From the NCBI RefSeq assembly GCF_900142875.1, contig NZ_FRCK01000007.1, positions 124,001-188,000 of the forward strand: DNA of 64,000 bases. Reading direction: 5' to 3'. The notes under the pieces are model-generated. The model was not told the origin of the DNA. It ran no database searches and saw only the letters and a program-made list of their open reading frames with translations. This document shows positions 1 through 9,138 of this stretch, piece after piece. Within the stretch, counting starts at the first letter, position 1, and the number at the start of each line of letters is the position of its first letter. Made by a program: the position numbers and the translations under genes. This DNA is from Paracoccus solventivorans. Its GTDB lineage: Bacteria > Pseudomonadota > Alphaproteobacteria > Rhodobacterales > Rhodobacteraceae.

Positions 1-731
1 TTGCCGCCGACATCCTGCTGCCGGCGGCGCTGGTGACGCTGGTCGTGGGCCAGCTGGGGGTGCTGGGCGCGCGCCACATGGGGCGGATGACCGCCTTCGC
101 CGCGCTGGGGTCGGTGGGGACGGTGATGGTGGCGGTGGCGCAGTTCCAGCCAGCCGGGCTGGCGGCGGGGATCTGGTATCTGGTGCATTCGACGCTGGCT
201 ACCGCGGCGCTGTTCCTGGCGGTGGACCTGATCGGCACCCGCCGGCAGGGCGGCAGCCTGTGGCTGCGACCGGCGCCGCCCATCGTGCAGGCGGGCATCG
301 TCGCCGCGCTCTATTTCGCCGCCGCCATCGCCATGGCCGGGCTGCCGCCGCTGTCGGGGTTCCTGGGCAAGCTGGCGGTGCTGCAATCCGTGCGCGAGGG
401 CGACCTGACGGCGCTGATCTGGACGGTGATCCTGGTCACTTCGCTGTTCGGGATCGTGGGGCTGACGCGGGCCGGCTCGATCGTGTTCTGGAAGGCGCAT
501 GAGGACGGCACCCCAGCCCCCCACCCCGCCGAAGAGCCGCAGCCGGATGCGCCGGGCTTCCCCTCGGCCGCGCTGGCGCTGACCTCGGTCGGGGCGCTGA
601 TTGCCGCGATGGTGGTGCTGACGGTGCTGGCCGGGCCGATGATGCGGTTCGCGCAAGACACTGCCGCGCAGCTGAGCGACCCGCAGCGCTATATCGAGGC
701 CGTCCTTGAACGGCAGGAGGGGGTGAAATGA
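1..731 (+). CDS. mnhD: Na+/H+ antiporter subunit D, C-terminal part (gene starts before the window)
   Basis: The reading frame is open from base 3 and ends in TGA at 729-731, so only the last ~243 residues are present. They are very hydrophobic, with several membrane segments, and include a conserved-looking GLPPLSGFLGK stretch typical of the proton-channel family shared by MrpD/MnhD and complex I NuoM/NuoN. Identity is decided by the following E, F and G subunit genes, which overlap it head to tail. Known role: ion-translocating subunit of the Mrp complex that exports Na+ (or K+) in exchange for protons at the inner membrane. Pha (K+) naming would be equally valid. Confidence 0.88.
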   Translation, partial: AADILLPAALVTLVVGQLGVLGARHMGRMTAFAALGSVGTVMVAVAQFQPAGLAAGIWYLVHSTLATAALFLAVDLIGTRRQGGSLWLRPAPPIVQAGIVAALYFAAAIAMAGLPPLSGFLGKLAVLQSVREGDLTALIWTVILVTSLFGIVGLTRAGSIVFWKAHEDGTPAPHPAEEPQPDAPGFPSAALALTSVGALIAAMVVLTVLAGPMMRFAQDTAAQLSDPQRYIEAVLERQEGVK

Positions 732-1219
732 TCCGCCGCATCCTTCCGCATCCGCTGCTGTCGCTGTTCGTGGCGCTGATCTGGATGCTGCTGGTCAACC
801 GCTTTGCCTGGGGCTCGCTGCTGTTCGCGCTGGCGCTGGGGGTGATCATCCCCATCGTCACCGCAAGCTACTGGCCCGACCGCGCCCGCATCCGCAACCC
901 GCTGGCGATCGCGGGCTATGTCGTGATCGTCCTGCACGACATCATCAAGGCCAATATCGACGTGGCGAAGATCGTGCTGTTCAAGCCCTCGCGCGATCTG
1001 CAGCCGGCCTGGCTGGTGGTGCCGCTGGAGATCACCACCCCCGAGGCCATCGCCGTCCTGATGGGCACCATCACCCTGACCCCCGGCACCGTCAGCTGCG
1101 ACCTGGCCGAGGACGGCAGCGCGCTGCTGGTCCACGCGCTGCACTGCCCCGACCCGGAAAGCACCATCGACGAGATGAAGACCCGCTACGAGGCCCGCCT
1201 GAAGGAGATCTTCCTGTGA
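728..1219 (+). CDS. mnhE: Na+/H+ antiporter subunit E
   Basis: A 163-residue membrane protein with two or three N-terminal membrane segments and a soluble C-terminal domain, the usual form and length of MrpE/MnhE. The ATG overlaps the stop of subunit D (ATGA), indicating translational coupling. The sequence PEAIAVLMGTITLTPGTVSCDL carries the T-x-TPGT motif typical of this subunit. It is a structural part of the Mrp antiporter and is thought to help assembly rather than carry ions. Its own stop overlaps the GTG of subunit F. Confidence 0.92.
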   Translation: MIRRILPHPLLSLFVALIWMLLVNRFAWGSLLFALALGVIIPIVTASYWPDRARIRNPLAIAGYVVIVLHDIIKANIDVAKIVLFKPSRDLQPAWLVVPLEITTPEAIAVLMGTITLTPGTVSCDLAEDGSALLVHALHCPDPESTIDEMKTRYEARLKEIFL

Positions 1220-1491
1220 GCATCCTCAACCTGGCGCTGCTGTTCGCCTTTGGCTGCTTTTCGCTGGCGCAGCTTCTGTGCCTGTACCGGGTGATGCGGG
1301 CCACCGGCTTTTCCGACCGGGTGCTGGCGCTGGACACCATGGCGATCAACATGATCGCGCTGCTGACGCTGTTCGGCATCCAGCGCGGCGCGCAGGTGTA
1401 TTTCGAGGCCTCGATGCTGTTTGCGATGGTCGGATTCATCTCGACCGTCGCATTCGCCAAGTTCATCCTGCGCGGGGATATCATCGAATGA
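1216..1491 (+). CDS. mnhF: Na+/H+ antiporter subunit F
   Basis: A 91-residue protein with three predicted membrane helices, matching MrpF/MnhF in size and in the RxxDRVLALDTM-like segment after the first helix (here FSDRVLALDTM). It starts with GTG overlapping the end of mnhE by four bases, and its stop overlaps the ATG of mnhG. Small subunit of the multisubunit cation/proton antiporter in the inner membrane. In rhizobial Pha systems the homologue is PhaF. Confidence 0.92.
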   Translation: MSILNLALLFAFGCFSLAQLLCLYRVMRATGFSDRVLALDTMAINMIALLTLFGIQRGAQVYFEASMLFAMVGFISTVAFAKFILRGDIIE

Positions 1492-1892
1492 GCATCCTCG
1501 GCGAAATCCTGATCGCGGCGCTGCTGGTGTCGGGCGGCGTCTTCGGGCTGGTCGGGGCCTGGGGGCTGGTGCGGCTGCCCGACATGATGACGCGGCTGCA
1601 CGGGCCGACCAAGGCGGCGACGCTGGGGGTGGGGTCGGTGCTGATCGCCTCGATGCTGCATTTCTGGCTGCACCACGGGGTGCTCAGCTGGCACGAGTTG
1701 CTGATCACCATCTTCGTGCTGATCACCTCACCCATCACCGGGCTGTTCATCGCCAAGGCGCATATGCACCTGTCCTGGCAGCAGGGCGAGCTGCCACGCC
1801 CGCCCTCGGGGGTGGAGTGGTGCACCTATGGGCGCGGCGCGGAAAACAGCCCCATCGTGACCGTGGACGGGCCGGAGAAACCCTGCGAGTGA
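1488..1892 (+). CDS. mnhG: Na+/H+ antiporter subunit G
   Basis: A 134-residue protein with three hydrophobic segments and the GxVRLPDMMTRLHGPTKAATLG signature of MrpG/MnhG. The ATG at 1488 overlaps the mnhF stop; a longer in-frame reading upstream lies inside mnhF and is rejected. The polar C-terminal tail of about 40 residues is somewhat longer than in many homologues. It is the last gene of the antiporter operon: the next gene, xerC, converges from the other strand 60 bases downstream. Confidence 0.92.
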   Translation: MSILGEILIAALLVSGGVFGLVGAWGLVRLPDMMTRLHGPTKAATLGVGSVLIASMLHFWLHHGVLSWHELLITIFVLITSPITGLFIAKAHMHLSWQQGELPRPPSGVEWCTYGRGAENSPIVTVDGPEKPCE

Positions 1893-1952
1893 CGGGCTGC
1901 GGCACTGTGTCTGAGCATCTTCGGGCGCGGAGCCGCTTTCCCTGAAAACGCT

Positions 1953-2888
1953 TCAGCGCCGCGGATGCGCGGCGCGGTGCACGGCCAGCAGATGCGCGTC
2001 ATCGACGCCGGTATAGACCTGCGTCGTGGACAGGCTGGCGTGGCCCAGCAGCTGCTGGATGGTGCGCAGATCGCCCCCCGCGGCCAGCAGATGCGTGGCG
2101 AAACTGTGGCGCAGCGCGTGGGGGGTGGCAGTCTCCGGCAGCCCCAGCGATTGCCGCAGCTGGGCCATGGTCCCCGCCACCGCCCCCGGGTTTAGCCGCC
2201 CGCCCCGCACGCCCCGGAACAGCGGTCCATCCGCCGCCAGCGGCCAGGGGCAGAGCCGCAGATATTCCGCCACCGCCTCGCGGGCCACGGGCAGCACCGG
2301 CACGATCCGCTCCCGCCCGCCCTTGCCGCGGATCAGCAGCGATTCGCCCAGCGGCCAGTCGGCGCCATCCAGCGCCAGCGCCTCGCCGATGCGCAGCCCC
2401 AGCCCGTAAAGCAGCGTCAGCACCGCCACGTCGCGGGCGGCGACCCAGGGGGTGGGGTGCTGCGCGCCCGCCAGATCCAGCACGGCGCGGGCCTGTTCGG
2501 GGGCGATGGGGCGGGGCAGGCTGCGAAGGTAGCGCGGGCTGCGGGTGGACAGCGCCCGGCTGGCGTCGAAGCCCTCGCGGTCGCTCAGCCAGCGCAGGAA
2601 GCTGCGCACCGCCGACAGCCGCCGAGCCAGGCTGCGCGCCGACAGGCCGCGCCGGCGTTCCTCGGCGGCAAAGCCGCGCAGGTCGGTCTGGGTCAGGGCG
2701 GCCAGCGCGCCGGGCAGCGCCGGGGTGCCGTGATACCCGCCCAGAAACCCCAGAAACGCCAGCAGATCGGCCTGATAGGCGGTGATCGTGTGTTCGGAGC
2801 GCCCGCGCAGCGCACGTTCGCTGTCCAGCCAGCGCGCCAGCGCGTCGGCCATCGCAGGGGCCAGCGCGAGCGGCCCCTGCCCGTTCAT
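1953..2888 (-). CDS. xerC: Tyrosine recombinase XerC
   Basis: A 311-residue tyrosine recombinase. An N-terminal SAM-like core-binding domain (about 13-115) is followed by the catalytic domain with all active-site residues visible: R166 (GLGLRIGEAL), K189 (RGKGGRER), H257 and R260 (HALRHSFATH), H283 (LLGHASLS) and nucleophile Y292. XerC works with XerD at the dif site to resolve chromosome dimers at division. XerC rather than XerD is chosen because it directly follows a DUF484 gene, the pairing also found in gammaproteobacteria. Its ATG overlaps the DUF484 stop (ATGA). Confidence 0.88.
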   Translation of the reverse strand: MNGQGPLALAPAMADALARWLDSERALRGRSEHTITAYQADLLAFLGFLGGYHGTPALPGALAALTQTDLRGFAAEERRRGLSARSLARRLSAVRSFLRWLSDREGFDASRALSTRSPRYLRSLPRPIAPEQARAVLDLAGAQHPTPWVAARDVAVLTLLYGLGLRIGEALALDGADWPLGESLLIRGKGGRERIVPVLPVAREAVAEYLRLCPWPLAADGPLFRGVRGGRLNPGAVAGTMAQLRQSLGLPETATPHALRHSFATHLLAAGGDLRTIQQLLGHASLSTTQVYTGVDDAHLLAVHRAAHPRR

Positions 2889-3574
2889 TCCCGCAGCCAG
2901 CCGATCAGCACCAGCCGCAGCACCTGCGCAAAGAACCGCAGCAGGTCGGTGGCCTGTGCCGGGGAAAACCGCGACGGGTCCAGCGAGCCCATCACCAGCA
3001 GCGCCGGCCGGGCGTCGGGGCCAAGGTCCAGCGGCAGCAGCGCCTCGGAGGCGACCTCGGTGCCGTGGATGCCGCGGGTCTCGGCGCTGGCGCGGCGCAG
3101 CACGATGTCGTCGCCGCGCGGGGCCTTGCGCCCGGCGGCGATGATCCGCCCGACGCTGCCTGCGGGCACCACCACCAGCGGCCCGCCGTCGCCGGCCACC
3201 GGCGCCGATTCGGCCGATTCCATCACCAGCCGCAGCGTCTCGACCCGCAGCACCGGGGCCACGTCGGTTTCCAGCGCCTCGAGGAAGCTGGCGAAATCCA
3301 CCGGCTCCAGCAGCGACAGCACCGCGCGGTGGATGGTCTGCGTCCCCGCCTGGTTTTCGTAGGCGGCCGAGATCACGCTTTCATGCGCCGATTCCAGCCG
3401 GTCGAGCCGATGTTCCAGCGCCTCCATCGCGCGGCCGCGAATGTCGATGACATTCTCGCCCAGCTCGGCCTCGCGCGCCGCGACCAGCGCCCGCATCAGG
3501 TCGCGGTCCGACAGGATCAGCGCCGGGTCGGCCAGCAGCCGCGCGCGGGTGGCGTCGTCCAGCGGATCGGTCAT
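2885..3574 (-). CDS. DUF484 family protein
   Basis: A 229-residue protein. The start [10 protein letters not shown] at 3574 overlaps the stop of the aldolase gene by four bases, so it is preferred to a longer reading. An N-terminal helical part contains [12 protein letters not shown] and the [18 protein letters not shown] coiled segment, and a GAF-like C-terminal domain ends in [15 protein letters not shown]484 proteins are conserved next to xerC in many proteobacteria, but no biochemical role is established to my knowledge. The coupling suggests a function linked to recombination or division; that is inference. Confidence 0.82.
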   Translation of the reverse strand: MTDPLDDATRARLLADPALILSDRDLMRALVAAREAELGENVIDIRGRAMEALEHRLDRLESAHESVISAAYENQAGTQTIHRAVLSLLEPVDFASFLEALETDVAPVLRVETLRLVMESAESAPVAGDGGPLVVVPAGSVGRIIAAGRKAPRGDDIVLRRASAETRGIHGTEVASEALLPLDLGPDARPALLVMGSLDPSRFSPAQATDLLRFFAQVLRLVLIGWLRE

Positions 3575-4227
3575 GCGCCGATCTTCTGGCCGGTCTTGGC
3601 CCAGTCGGCGTTGAACAGGTCCAGCCCCTTGTCGGTCAGCACATGGCTGGCCATCGCCTTGATGACCGAGGGCGGGGCCGTGATCACATCGGCGCCGACG
3701 CGCGCGCATTCGATCACATGGTTGACCGAGCGGATTGAGGCCGCCAGCAGGTTGGTTTCATAGCCGTAGTTGTCATAGATCTGGCGGATGTCGGCGATCA
3801 GCTCCATCCCGTCCAGTCCGATGTCGTCCAGCCGCCCGATGAAGGGGCTGATGAAGGTGGCGCCGGCCTTGGCGGCCAGGATCGCCTGCGCGGGCGAGAA
3901 GCACAGGGTCACGTTGACCATGTGGCCGTCATCGGTCAGCGCCTTGCAGGCCTTCAGCCCGTCCCAGGTCAGCGGCACCTTGACGGTGACGTTGGGGGCG
4001 ATCTCGGCCAGGTGCTTGCCCTCGCGGATCATCCCCGCGGCGTCCGAGGCGACGACCTCGGCCGAGACCGGGCCGGGAACCAGGTCGCAGATCTCGCGGG
4101 TGACCTCGGCGATGTTGCGGCCGGACTTGAGGATCAGCGAGGGGTTGGTCGTCACCCCGTCCACCATGCCCAGTTCGTGCAATTCGCGGATCGCGGCGAT
4201 GTCGGCGGTGTCGACGAAGAATCTCAT
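3571..4227 (-). CDS. fsa: Fructose-6-phosphate aldolase / transaldolase-like (TalC/FSA family)
   Basis: A 218-residue protein close to the 220 residues of E. coli FsaA. It starts [15 protein letters not shown], has the VTTNPSLI motif that follows strand 2, and [14 protein letters not shown] with the Schiff-base lysine of this aldolase class. These enzymes cleave or form fructose 6-phosphate from dihydroxyacetone and glyceraldehyde 3-phosphate, or act as small transaldolases in the pentose phosphate pathway; sequence alone does not separate the two. First gene of an overlapping fsa-DUF484-xerC unit. Confidence 0.88.
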   Translation of the reverse strand: MRFFVDTADIAAIRELHELGMVDGVTTNPSLILKSGRNIAEVTREICDLVPGPVSAEVVASDAAGMIREGKHLAEIAPNVTVKVPLTWDGLKACKALTDDGHMVNVTLCFSPAQAILAAKAGATFISPFIGRLDDIGLDGMELIADIRQIYDNYGYETNLLAASIRSVNHVIECARVGADVITAPPSVIKAMASHVLTDKGLDLFNADWAKTGQKIGA

Positions 4228-4422
4228 GGGAGGCACCTGTGCTGGCCGAAAGGGTTGGCAGGGGTTTATCGCAGAAGGGGCCGGGCGGGAAGGGCAGCGT
4301 CCGGCGGGTTCGGGCATAACTTCGCCGGTCTGCCAAAGCGGACCGGCACGCGCCCGCCCGCCCCACGGCGGGCGCGTTGCGCCCACCCGGGCGGACGCGT
4401 GCCTATGTCGTGCCGGCTTGGC

Positions 4423-4452
4423 GGGGGTGCCCGGAAACCGGGCCCCACCCCC
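4423..4452 (-). terminator. Hairpin downstream of folD
   Basis: Inverted repeat GGGGGTG (4423-4429) / CACCCCC (4446-4452) with an inner CCGG-aaa-CCGG pairing, just after the folD stop. There is no T-run on the minus strand, so it may slow or stop transcription only weakly. The rest of 4228-4464 is GC-rich non-coding sequence containing the fsa ribosome-binding region; nothing else is seen there. Confidence 0.4.
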
Positions 4453-4464
4453 GTTTCCTTCCGC

Positions 4465-5361
4465 TCAGGGCGTCAGCCCCTGCGGTTCCGCCAGCCCATT
4501 GACCCGCGCGGTCGCGGTCAGGGTGTTGGCCAGCAGGCAGGCGATGGTCATCGGCCCGACCCCACCCGGCACCGGGGTGATCGCCCCCGCCACCTTGCGC
4601 ACCGATTCAAAATCCACGTCGCCGACCAGCCCCGCCTCGGTGCGGTTGATGCCGACGTCGATCACCACCGCGCCCGGCTTGATCCAGTCGCCCTGCACGA
4701 AGCGCGGCCGCCCCACCGCCGCCACCACGATATCGGCGCGTCGGCACAGCGCCGGCAGATCGGTGGTGCGCGAATGCGCCACCGTCACCGTGGCGCTGTC
4801 GGCCAGCATCAGCTGCGCCATCGGCTTGCCGACGATGTTGCTGCGCCCGATCACCAGCGCATCCTTGCCGGAAAGCGAGCCCAGCCGGTCGCGCAGCAGC
4901 ATCAGGCAGCCCAGCGGCGTGCAGGGCACCATCGCCCTTTGCCCCGTCGCCAGCCGCCCGGCGTTCAGCACGGTGAACCCGTCCACGTCCTTTTCCGGCG
5001 CGATGGCGTTGATCACCGCAGTCTCGTCCAGATGCGCGGGCAGCGGCAGCTGCACCAGGATCCCGTTCACCGCCGCATCCGCATTCAGCCGCGCGATCAG
5101 CGCCAGCAGCTCTGCCTGCGATGTCTCGGCCGGCAGCCGATGCTCATAGCTGTTCATCCCGACCTCGACCGTGGCGCGGCCCTTGGAGCGCACATAGACG
5201 GACGAAGCAGGATCCTCGCCCACCAGCACCACCGCCAGGCCGGGCGTGACCCCGTGGTCGGCCTTGATCCGCGCCACCTCCTGCGCGATCCGCCCGCGCA
5301 GCCGTGCCGCAAAGGCCTTTCCGTCGATCAGCGTTGCAGGTTGTGCCAGTTCACCCGTCAT
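4465..5361 (-). CDS. folD: Bifunctional methylenetetrahydrofolate dehydrogenase / methenyltetrahydrofolate cyclohydrolase
   Basis: A 298-residue FolD of normal length. Visible motifs are the active-site segment [11 protein letters not shown] (catalytic Tyr and Lys), GILVQLPLP, the Rossmann-domain [13 protein letters not shown] and the C-terminal [10 protein letters not shown]. The enzyme interconverts 5,10-methylene- and 10-formyl-tetrahydrofolate with NADP, feeding purine and formyl-methionine synthesis; in methylotrophic relatives it also serves C1 oxidation. The start overlaps the upstream chorismate mutase gene by 11 bases, so the two are probably co-translated. Confidence 0.95.
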   Translation of the reverse strand: MTGELAQPATLIDGKAFAARLRGRIAQEVARIKADHGVTPGLAVVLVGEDPASSVYVRSKGRATVEVGMNSYEHRLPAETSQAELLALIARLNADAAVNGILVQLPLPAHLDETAVINAIAPEKDVDGFTVLNAGRLATGQRAMVPCTPLGCLMLLRDRLGSLSGKDALVIGRSNIVGKPMAQLMLADSATVTVAHSRTTDLPALCRRADIVVAAVGRPRFVQGDWIKPGAVVIDVGINRTEAGLVGDVDFESVRKVAGAITPVPGGVGPMTIACLLANTLTATARVNGLAEPQGLTP

Positions 5362-5659
5362 CGTCTTCCCCCAGCGCGCGTGCTTCCTGCGCGATGAAAT
5401 GGTCCATCATCAGCCGCCACAGCGCCTCGGCCAGGTCGGGGTCGTAGCCCGCCTGCAGGGCATTGCGGCGGGCGTTGGCGGCGACTTCCTCGACGCGAGA
5501 CTCGATGCGGGCGGGCAGCCCGGCCCCGGCCTTGATCTCGGCCGCGCGGTCGATCAGCCGCGAGCGGCGGCCCAGCAACGCCGCAAGCTCGCGGTCCAAC
5601 CGGTCCATCTCGGCCCGCAGCGCGGCCATGTCGGTCAGATGCGCATAGTCGTCCGTCAT
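5351..5659 (-). CDS. Chorismate mutase (AroQ class)
   Basis: A 102-residue all-helical protein with the AroQ pattern [26 protein letters not shown] in helix 1 and a C-terminal [13 protein letters not shown] helix. It would convert chorismate to prephenate at the branch to phenylalanine and tyrosine. The start [10 protein letters not shown] at 5659 is chosen over a longer arginine-rich reading that runs toward the ftsH terminator. No fused dehydratase or dehydrogenase domain is present, so it is a free-standing mutase. Confidence 0.85.
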   Translation of the reverse strand: MTDDYAHLTDMAALRAEMDRLDRELAALLGRRSRLIDRAAEIKAGAGLPARIESRVEEVAANARRNALQAGYDPDLAEALWRLMMDHFIAQEARALGEDDDG

Positions 5660-5740
5660 GGCGCGCTGATTGCCCGGGTGGCGCGCCCGGCGCAACCCCC
5701 GACGCCGCCGCACCCCGCGCGGCCGCCGCGACGGAAACGA

Positions 5741-5768
5741 AAAACCCCGGCACGGCGGCCGGGGTTTT
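5741..5768 (-). terminator. Intrinsic terminator after ftsH
   Basis: An 11-bp perfect stem AAAACCCCGGC (5741-5751) / GCCGGGGTTTT (5758-5768) with a six-base loop, 18 bases beyond the ftsH stop. The A and T runs on both sides would let it act in both directions. It closes the long tol-pal-ftsH unit. Confidence 0.88.
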
Positions 5769-5786
5769 CGCGGATCGGATGCAGCC

Positions 5787-7682
5787 TCAGGCGCTGGGGA
5801 TCGGCTGCGGACCGCCGGCGGCCGGGGGCACCCGCGGCACCGCCGGGACCGAGGGGATCACCGTCCCCGCAGGCCCGTCGTCGCTGCCGCCCAGATCCTC
5901 GCCCCGGATCACCCGGCCGATTTCCTCGCCGGTCAGGGTCTCGTGCTCCAGCAGGCCCTTGGCCAGGCGCTCGAACTCCTCGGATTTCTCGGTGAGGATG
6001 CGATAGGCGGTCTCATACCCCTCGTCGATCAGGTCGCGGACCTCCTGCTCGATCAGCTCCTTGGTGGCGGTGCTGACCGAGAAGCCGCCGGTGTTGCCGG
6101 AATAGCCCTCATGCGCCTCGGCGTAATCGACAGCGCCCACCTTGTCGGACATGCCCCAGCGCATCACCATGGCACGGGCCAGCGCGCTGGCCTGCTGGAT
6201 ATCGCCGGCGGGGCCGTTGGACACGCCTTCCTCGCCGTATTTGATGATCTCGGCGGCCTTGCCGGCCATGGTCATGGCGATCTTCTGCTTGGCCTCGTCC
6301 TTGTGGTAGTTCAGCCGGTCCATCTCGGGCAGGGAAACCACCATCCCCAGGGCCGAGCCGCGCGGGATGATCGTCGCCTTGTAGACCGGGTCGCATTTCG
6401 GAAGGCTAAGCCCGACGATGGCGTGGCCGGCCTCGTGATAGGCGGTCTTTTCCTTCTGCTCGGGGGTCAGCACCATGCTGCGGCGTTCCACGCCCAGCAT
6501 CACCTTGTCCTTGGCGTTCTCGAAATCCTCCATGGTGACGAAGCGGCGGCCGATGCGGGCGGCCATCAGCGCGGCCTCGTTCACCAGGTTCATCAGGTCG
6601 GCACCCGAGAACCCCGGCGTGCCGCGCGCGATCAGCCGCAGGTCGACGTCGGGCCCTTGCGGCACCTTGCGGGCATGGACGCCCAGGATCTTTTCGCGAC
6701 CCTTGATGTCGGGGTTCGGCACGTGGATCTGGCGGTCGAAGCGGCCCGGGCGCAGCAGCGCCGGGTCCAGCACGTCCTTGCGGTTGGTGGCGGCGATGAT
6801 GATGATGCCTTCGTTCGCCTCGAACCCGTCCATTTCCACCAGCAGCTGGTTCAGGGTCTGCTCGCGTTCGTCGTTGCCGCCGCCGATGCCGACGCCGCGG
6901 GCACGGCCTACCGCGTCGATCTCATCAATAAAGACGATGCAGGGGGCGGATTTCTTGGCCTGCTCGAACATGTCGCGCACCCGGCTGGCGCCGACGCCCA
7001 CGAACATTTCCACGAAGTCCGAGCCCGAGATAGTGAAGAACGGCACCCCGGCCTCACCCGCGATGGCGCGGGCCAGCAGGGTCTTACCGGTGCCGGGCGG
7101 GCCGACCAGCAGCGCGCCTTTCGGGATCTTGCCGCCCAGGCGGCTGAACTTCTGCGGGTTGCGCAGGAACTCGACGATCTCTTCCAGCTCTTCCTTGGCC
7201 TCGTCGATACCGGCCACGTCGTCAAAGGTGACGCGGCCGTGTTTTTCGGTCAGCAGCCGCGCCTTGGACTTGCCAAAGCCCATGGCGCCGCCCTTACCGC
7301 CACCCTGCATCCGGTTCATCATGAAGATCCAGACCCCGATCAGCAGGATGAACGGCAGCCACACCCCCAGCAGCGACATGAAGCCGGACTGCTGCTGGCG
7401 CTCGACCTTGACCTCGATGTTCTTGTCGATCAGCCGGTCGGCGATGTCCTCGCCCAGCGGCCGCACCGTCGCATAGCGCCGCCCGTCCGAGCCGGTGATC
7501 AGCACGTTCTCTCCGTCGATGGTGACGGCGCCGACCTGATCGTTCTGGACCCGGTGGATGAAATCCGAATAGGGGATCTGCGTGCTGTTCATCTGCGCGC
7601 TGTTGCCGCCAAAGGCGTTGAACAGGGCAAGAATCATCAGGAACAGGACCACCCAGAAGGCGATGTTGCGCGCGTTGCCCAA
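5787..7682 (-). CDS. ftsH: ATP-dependent zinc metalloprotease FtsH
   Basis: A 631-residue inner-membrane AAA+ protease. Two N-terminal membrane helices (about 6-25 and 103-121) bracket a periplasmic domain. The AAA domain has Walker A GPPGTGKT (194-201), Walker B FIDEID (251-256) and the SRH segment with RPGRFDR. The zinc site HEAGH is at 416-420. It degrades misfolded membrane proteins and short-lived regulators. The C-terminus is Pro/Ala/Gly-rich. It follows tilS by 61 bases, the usual order in alphaproteobacteria. Confidence 0.97.
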   Translation of the reverse strand: MGNARNIAFWVVLFLMILALFNAFGGNSAQMNSTQIPYSDFIHRVQNDQVGAVTIDGENVLITGSDGRRYATVRPLGEDIADRLIDKNIEVKVERQQQSGFMSLLGVWLPFILLIGVWIFMMNRMQGGGKGGAMGFGKSKARLLTEKHGRVTFDDVAGIDEAKEELEEIVEFLRNPQKFSRLGGKIPKGALLVGPPGTGKTLLARAIAGEAGVPFFTISGSDFVEMFVGVGASRVRDMFEQAKKSAPCIVFIDEIDAVGRARGVGIGGGNDEREQTLNQLLVEMDGFEANEGIIIIAATNRKDVLDPALLRPGRFDRQIHVPNPDIKGREKILGVHARKVPQGPDVDLRLIARGTPGFSGADLMNLVNEAALMAARIGRRFVTMEDFENAKDKVMLGVERRSMVLTPEQKEKTAYHEAGHAIVGLSLPKCDPVYKATIIPRGSALGMVVSLPEMDRLNYHKDEAKQKIAMTMAGKAAEIIKYGEEGVSNGPAGDIQQASALARAMVMRWGMSDKVGAVDYAEAHEGYSGNTGGFSVSTATKELIEQEVRDLIDEGYETAYRILTEKSEEFERLAKGLLEHETLTGEEIGRVIRGEDLGGSDDGPAGTVIPSVPAVPRVPPAAGGPQPIPSA

Positions 7683-7743
7683 GGGCTTGTCCTCCGCGGG
7701 ATGGAAAGTCTTTCGGTCAAAATAGGGGCTGGCGGGGCCGGTA

Positions 7744-9135
7744 TCAATGCGATCGCAGGATCGCCGCGAACTCGGGCAAGCCGCGCAGCGGGATGGCGCT
7801 GATTTCCCGGCGATCCAGCAGCGGCATGATCGCCCGCCCGCCTGCGGTCACCAGCGGCGAGGACGCCAGCGCCACCAGCGGCAGCCCGGCCGCGCGCCAG
7901 TCCCGCGCCACCACCTCGGCCTCGCCCGCCGCGGTGATCTCGGCCCCTTCGGGCACCCCCTCCAGTCGCCAGCGCCGGTCCCACAGCAACGTCTTTGGTG
8001 CATAAATATCCCCGGGCTTGTGAGCGCCCGGAATAGAGGGCGGATCAGAAAACAGCCCCCAAGGCTGTTTTCCCGCCGGATGGTCCGGTGGACTGTTTTC
8101 AGCGAACAAGGCCACGGCAGTGGCTCCGGGGCAGAGCCCCGCTGCAACCGTGCCGCCACGCGCGGCGGCGGCGGGTTCGCGCAGGAACTCGACCACGCCG
8201 CCCCGCACTCGGGCGATCACGCCCTCCAGCGTCCCCTGCCCGCCCGCCAGCAGCGTCGCGAGCAGCCGCGCCGCATCTTCGCCGCGCGGCGGGTAATCGG
8301 CGCCGGTCACCCAGCGCAGCGCCGCCAGCAGCAGGCGGCGGCGGATCTCGGGGGTGCTGTCCTGCAACGCCGTCAGCGGCAAGCGCAGCATCCCGCGGTC
8401 GGCGCTGGCCCCGGCGGCGGCGGCCACGGCGGCTTCGGCCAGCGCCGCGCGGGCATCGGCCAGATGCGCGGCCGAGCGCGCCAGCGCCGGCACCGGCAGC
8501 GCCAGCGCGGCGATGGCGCGGCGGACCCGCACCCGCTCATACCCCGGATCGTCGTTCGAGGGATCGTCCGCCCAGGCGATGCCCCGCCCGCGCAGCCAGT
8601 CGCGCAGGGCTTCGCGCCGCAGCCCCAGCAGCGGCCGCAGCCACAGCACCCCGCCCTGCTGCCGCGAGTCGGCCATGCCGGACAGCCCGTCCAGCCCCGC
8701 GCCACGTGAAAGCCGCATCAGCAGCGTCTCGGCCTGATCGTCCTGGGTATGGCCCAGCGCCACCGCCCCCAGGCCGCGCGCCGCGGCCCAATCGGCCAGC
8801 AGCCGCAGCCGCGCCCGGCGGGCGGCGTCCATCAGGTTGCCGGGCACGTCTCTGCCATGGTCCCAGACCAGGACCTCATGCGCGATGCCCAGCGCGGCGC
8901 AGCTGCGGGCGACGGCCTCGGCCTCGGCAGCGGATTCGGGGCGCAAGCGGTGGTCGACGGTGGCTGCCTCTATGCGGATACCGCGGGCGCGCGCCCATGC
9001 GGCCGCCAGATGCAGCAGCGCCAGCGAATCGCTGCCGCCGGAGACCGCGACCCCCAGCGCCGGCAGATCGCCGGCCAGCCGGTCCAGCGCAGCCGCCGCG
9101 GCCTGCGGCACCGCATCGGCCGAAGAAGCGGGCAC
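7744..9135 (-). CDS. tilS: tRNA(Ile)-lysidine synthase with an in-frame repeat insertion
   Basis: The N-terminal PP-loop SGGSDS (32-37) and the [17 protein letters not shown] and RPLL segments identify TilS. It attaches lysine to C34 of the AUA-reading tRNA(Ile) and is normally essential. The gene starts with GTG at 9135, three bases after the cpoB stop. Residues about 343-379 are encoded by a dispersed palindromic repeat (7999-8110) whose other copies are intergenic. The frame stays open through it, and normal sequence ([14 protein letters not shown]) resumes afterwards. The insert lies between the catalytic part and the C-terminal domain, which suggests it is tolerated in a linker. Confidence 0.92.
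   Translation of the reverse strand: MPASSADAVPQAAAAALDRLAGDLPALGVAVSGGSDSLALLHLAAAWARARGIRIEAATVDHRLRPESAAEAEAVARSCAALGIAHEVLVWDHGRDVPGNLMDAARRARLRLLADWAAARGLGAVALGHTQDDQAETLLMRLSRGAGLDGLSGMADSRQQGGVLWLRPLLGLRREALRDWLRGRGIAWADDPSNDDPGYERVRVRRAIAALALPVPALARSAAHLADARAALAEAAVAAAAGASADRGMLRLPLTALQDSTPEIRRRLLLAALRWVTGADYPPRGEDAARLLATLLAGGQGTLEGVIARVRGGVVEFLREPAAAARGGTVAAGLCPGATAVALFAENSPPDHPAGKQPWGLFSDPPSIPGAHKPGDIYAPKTLLWDRRWRLEGVPEGAEITAAGEAEVVARDWRAAGLPLVALASSPLVTAGGRAIMPLLDRREISAIPLRGLPEFAAILRSH
7999..8110 (-). repeat. Extended palindromic repeat inserted inside tilS
   Basis: In the plus-strand reading this stretch contains AAATATCCCCGGGCTTG, then GAATAG and GGCGGATCAGAAAACAGCC, then GGCTGTTTTCCCGCCGGATGG. 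The reverse complement of 49302-49410 carries the same blocks in the same order with only scattered differences. The inner part folds into AAAACAGCC / GGCTGTTTT. The tilS frame runs through it without a stop. Confidence 0.85.
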
Positions 9136-9138
9136 GCC

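Noticed and set aside
5670..7802. Very long open frame on the plus strand opposite ftsH
   Set aside because: Antisense shadow caused by the strong third-position GC of ftsH; its protein is His/Asp/Gly-rich without any family pattern.
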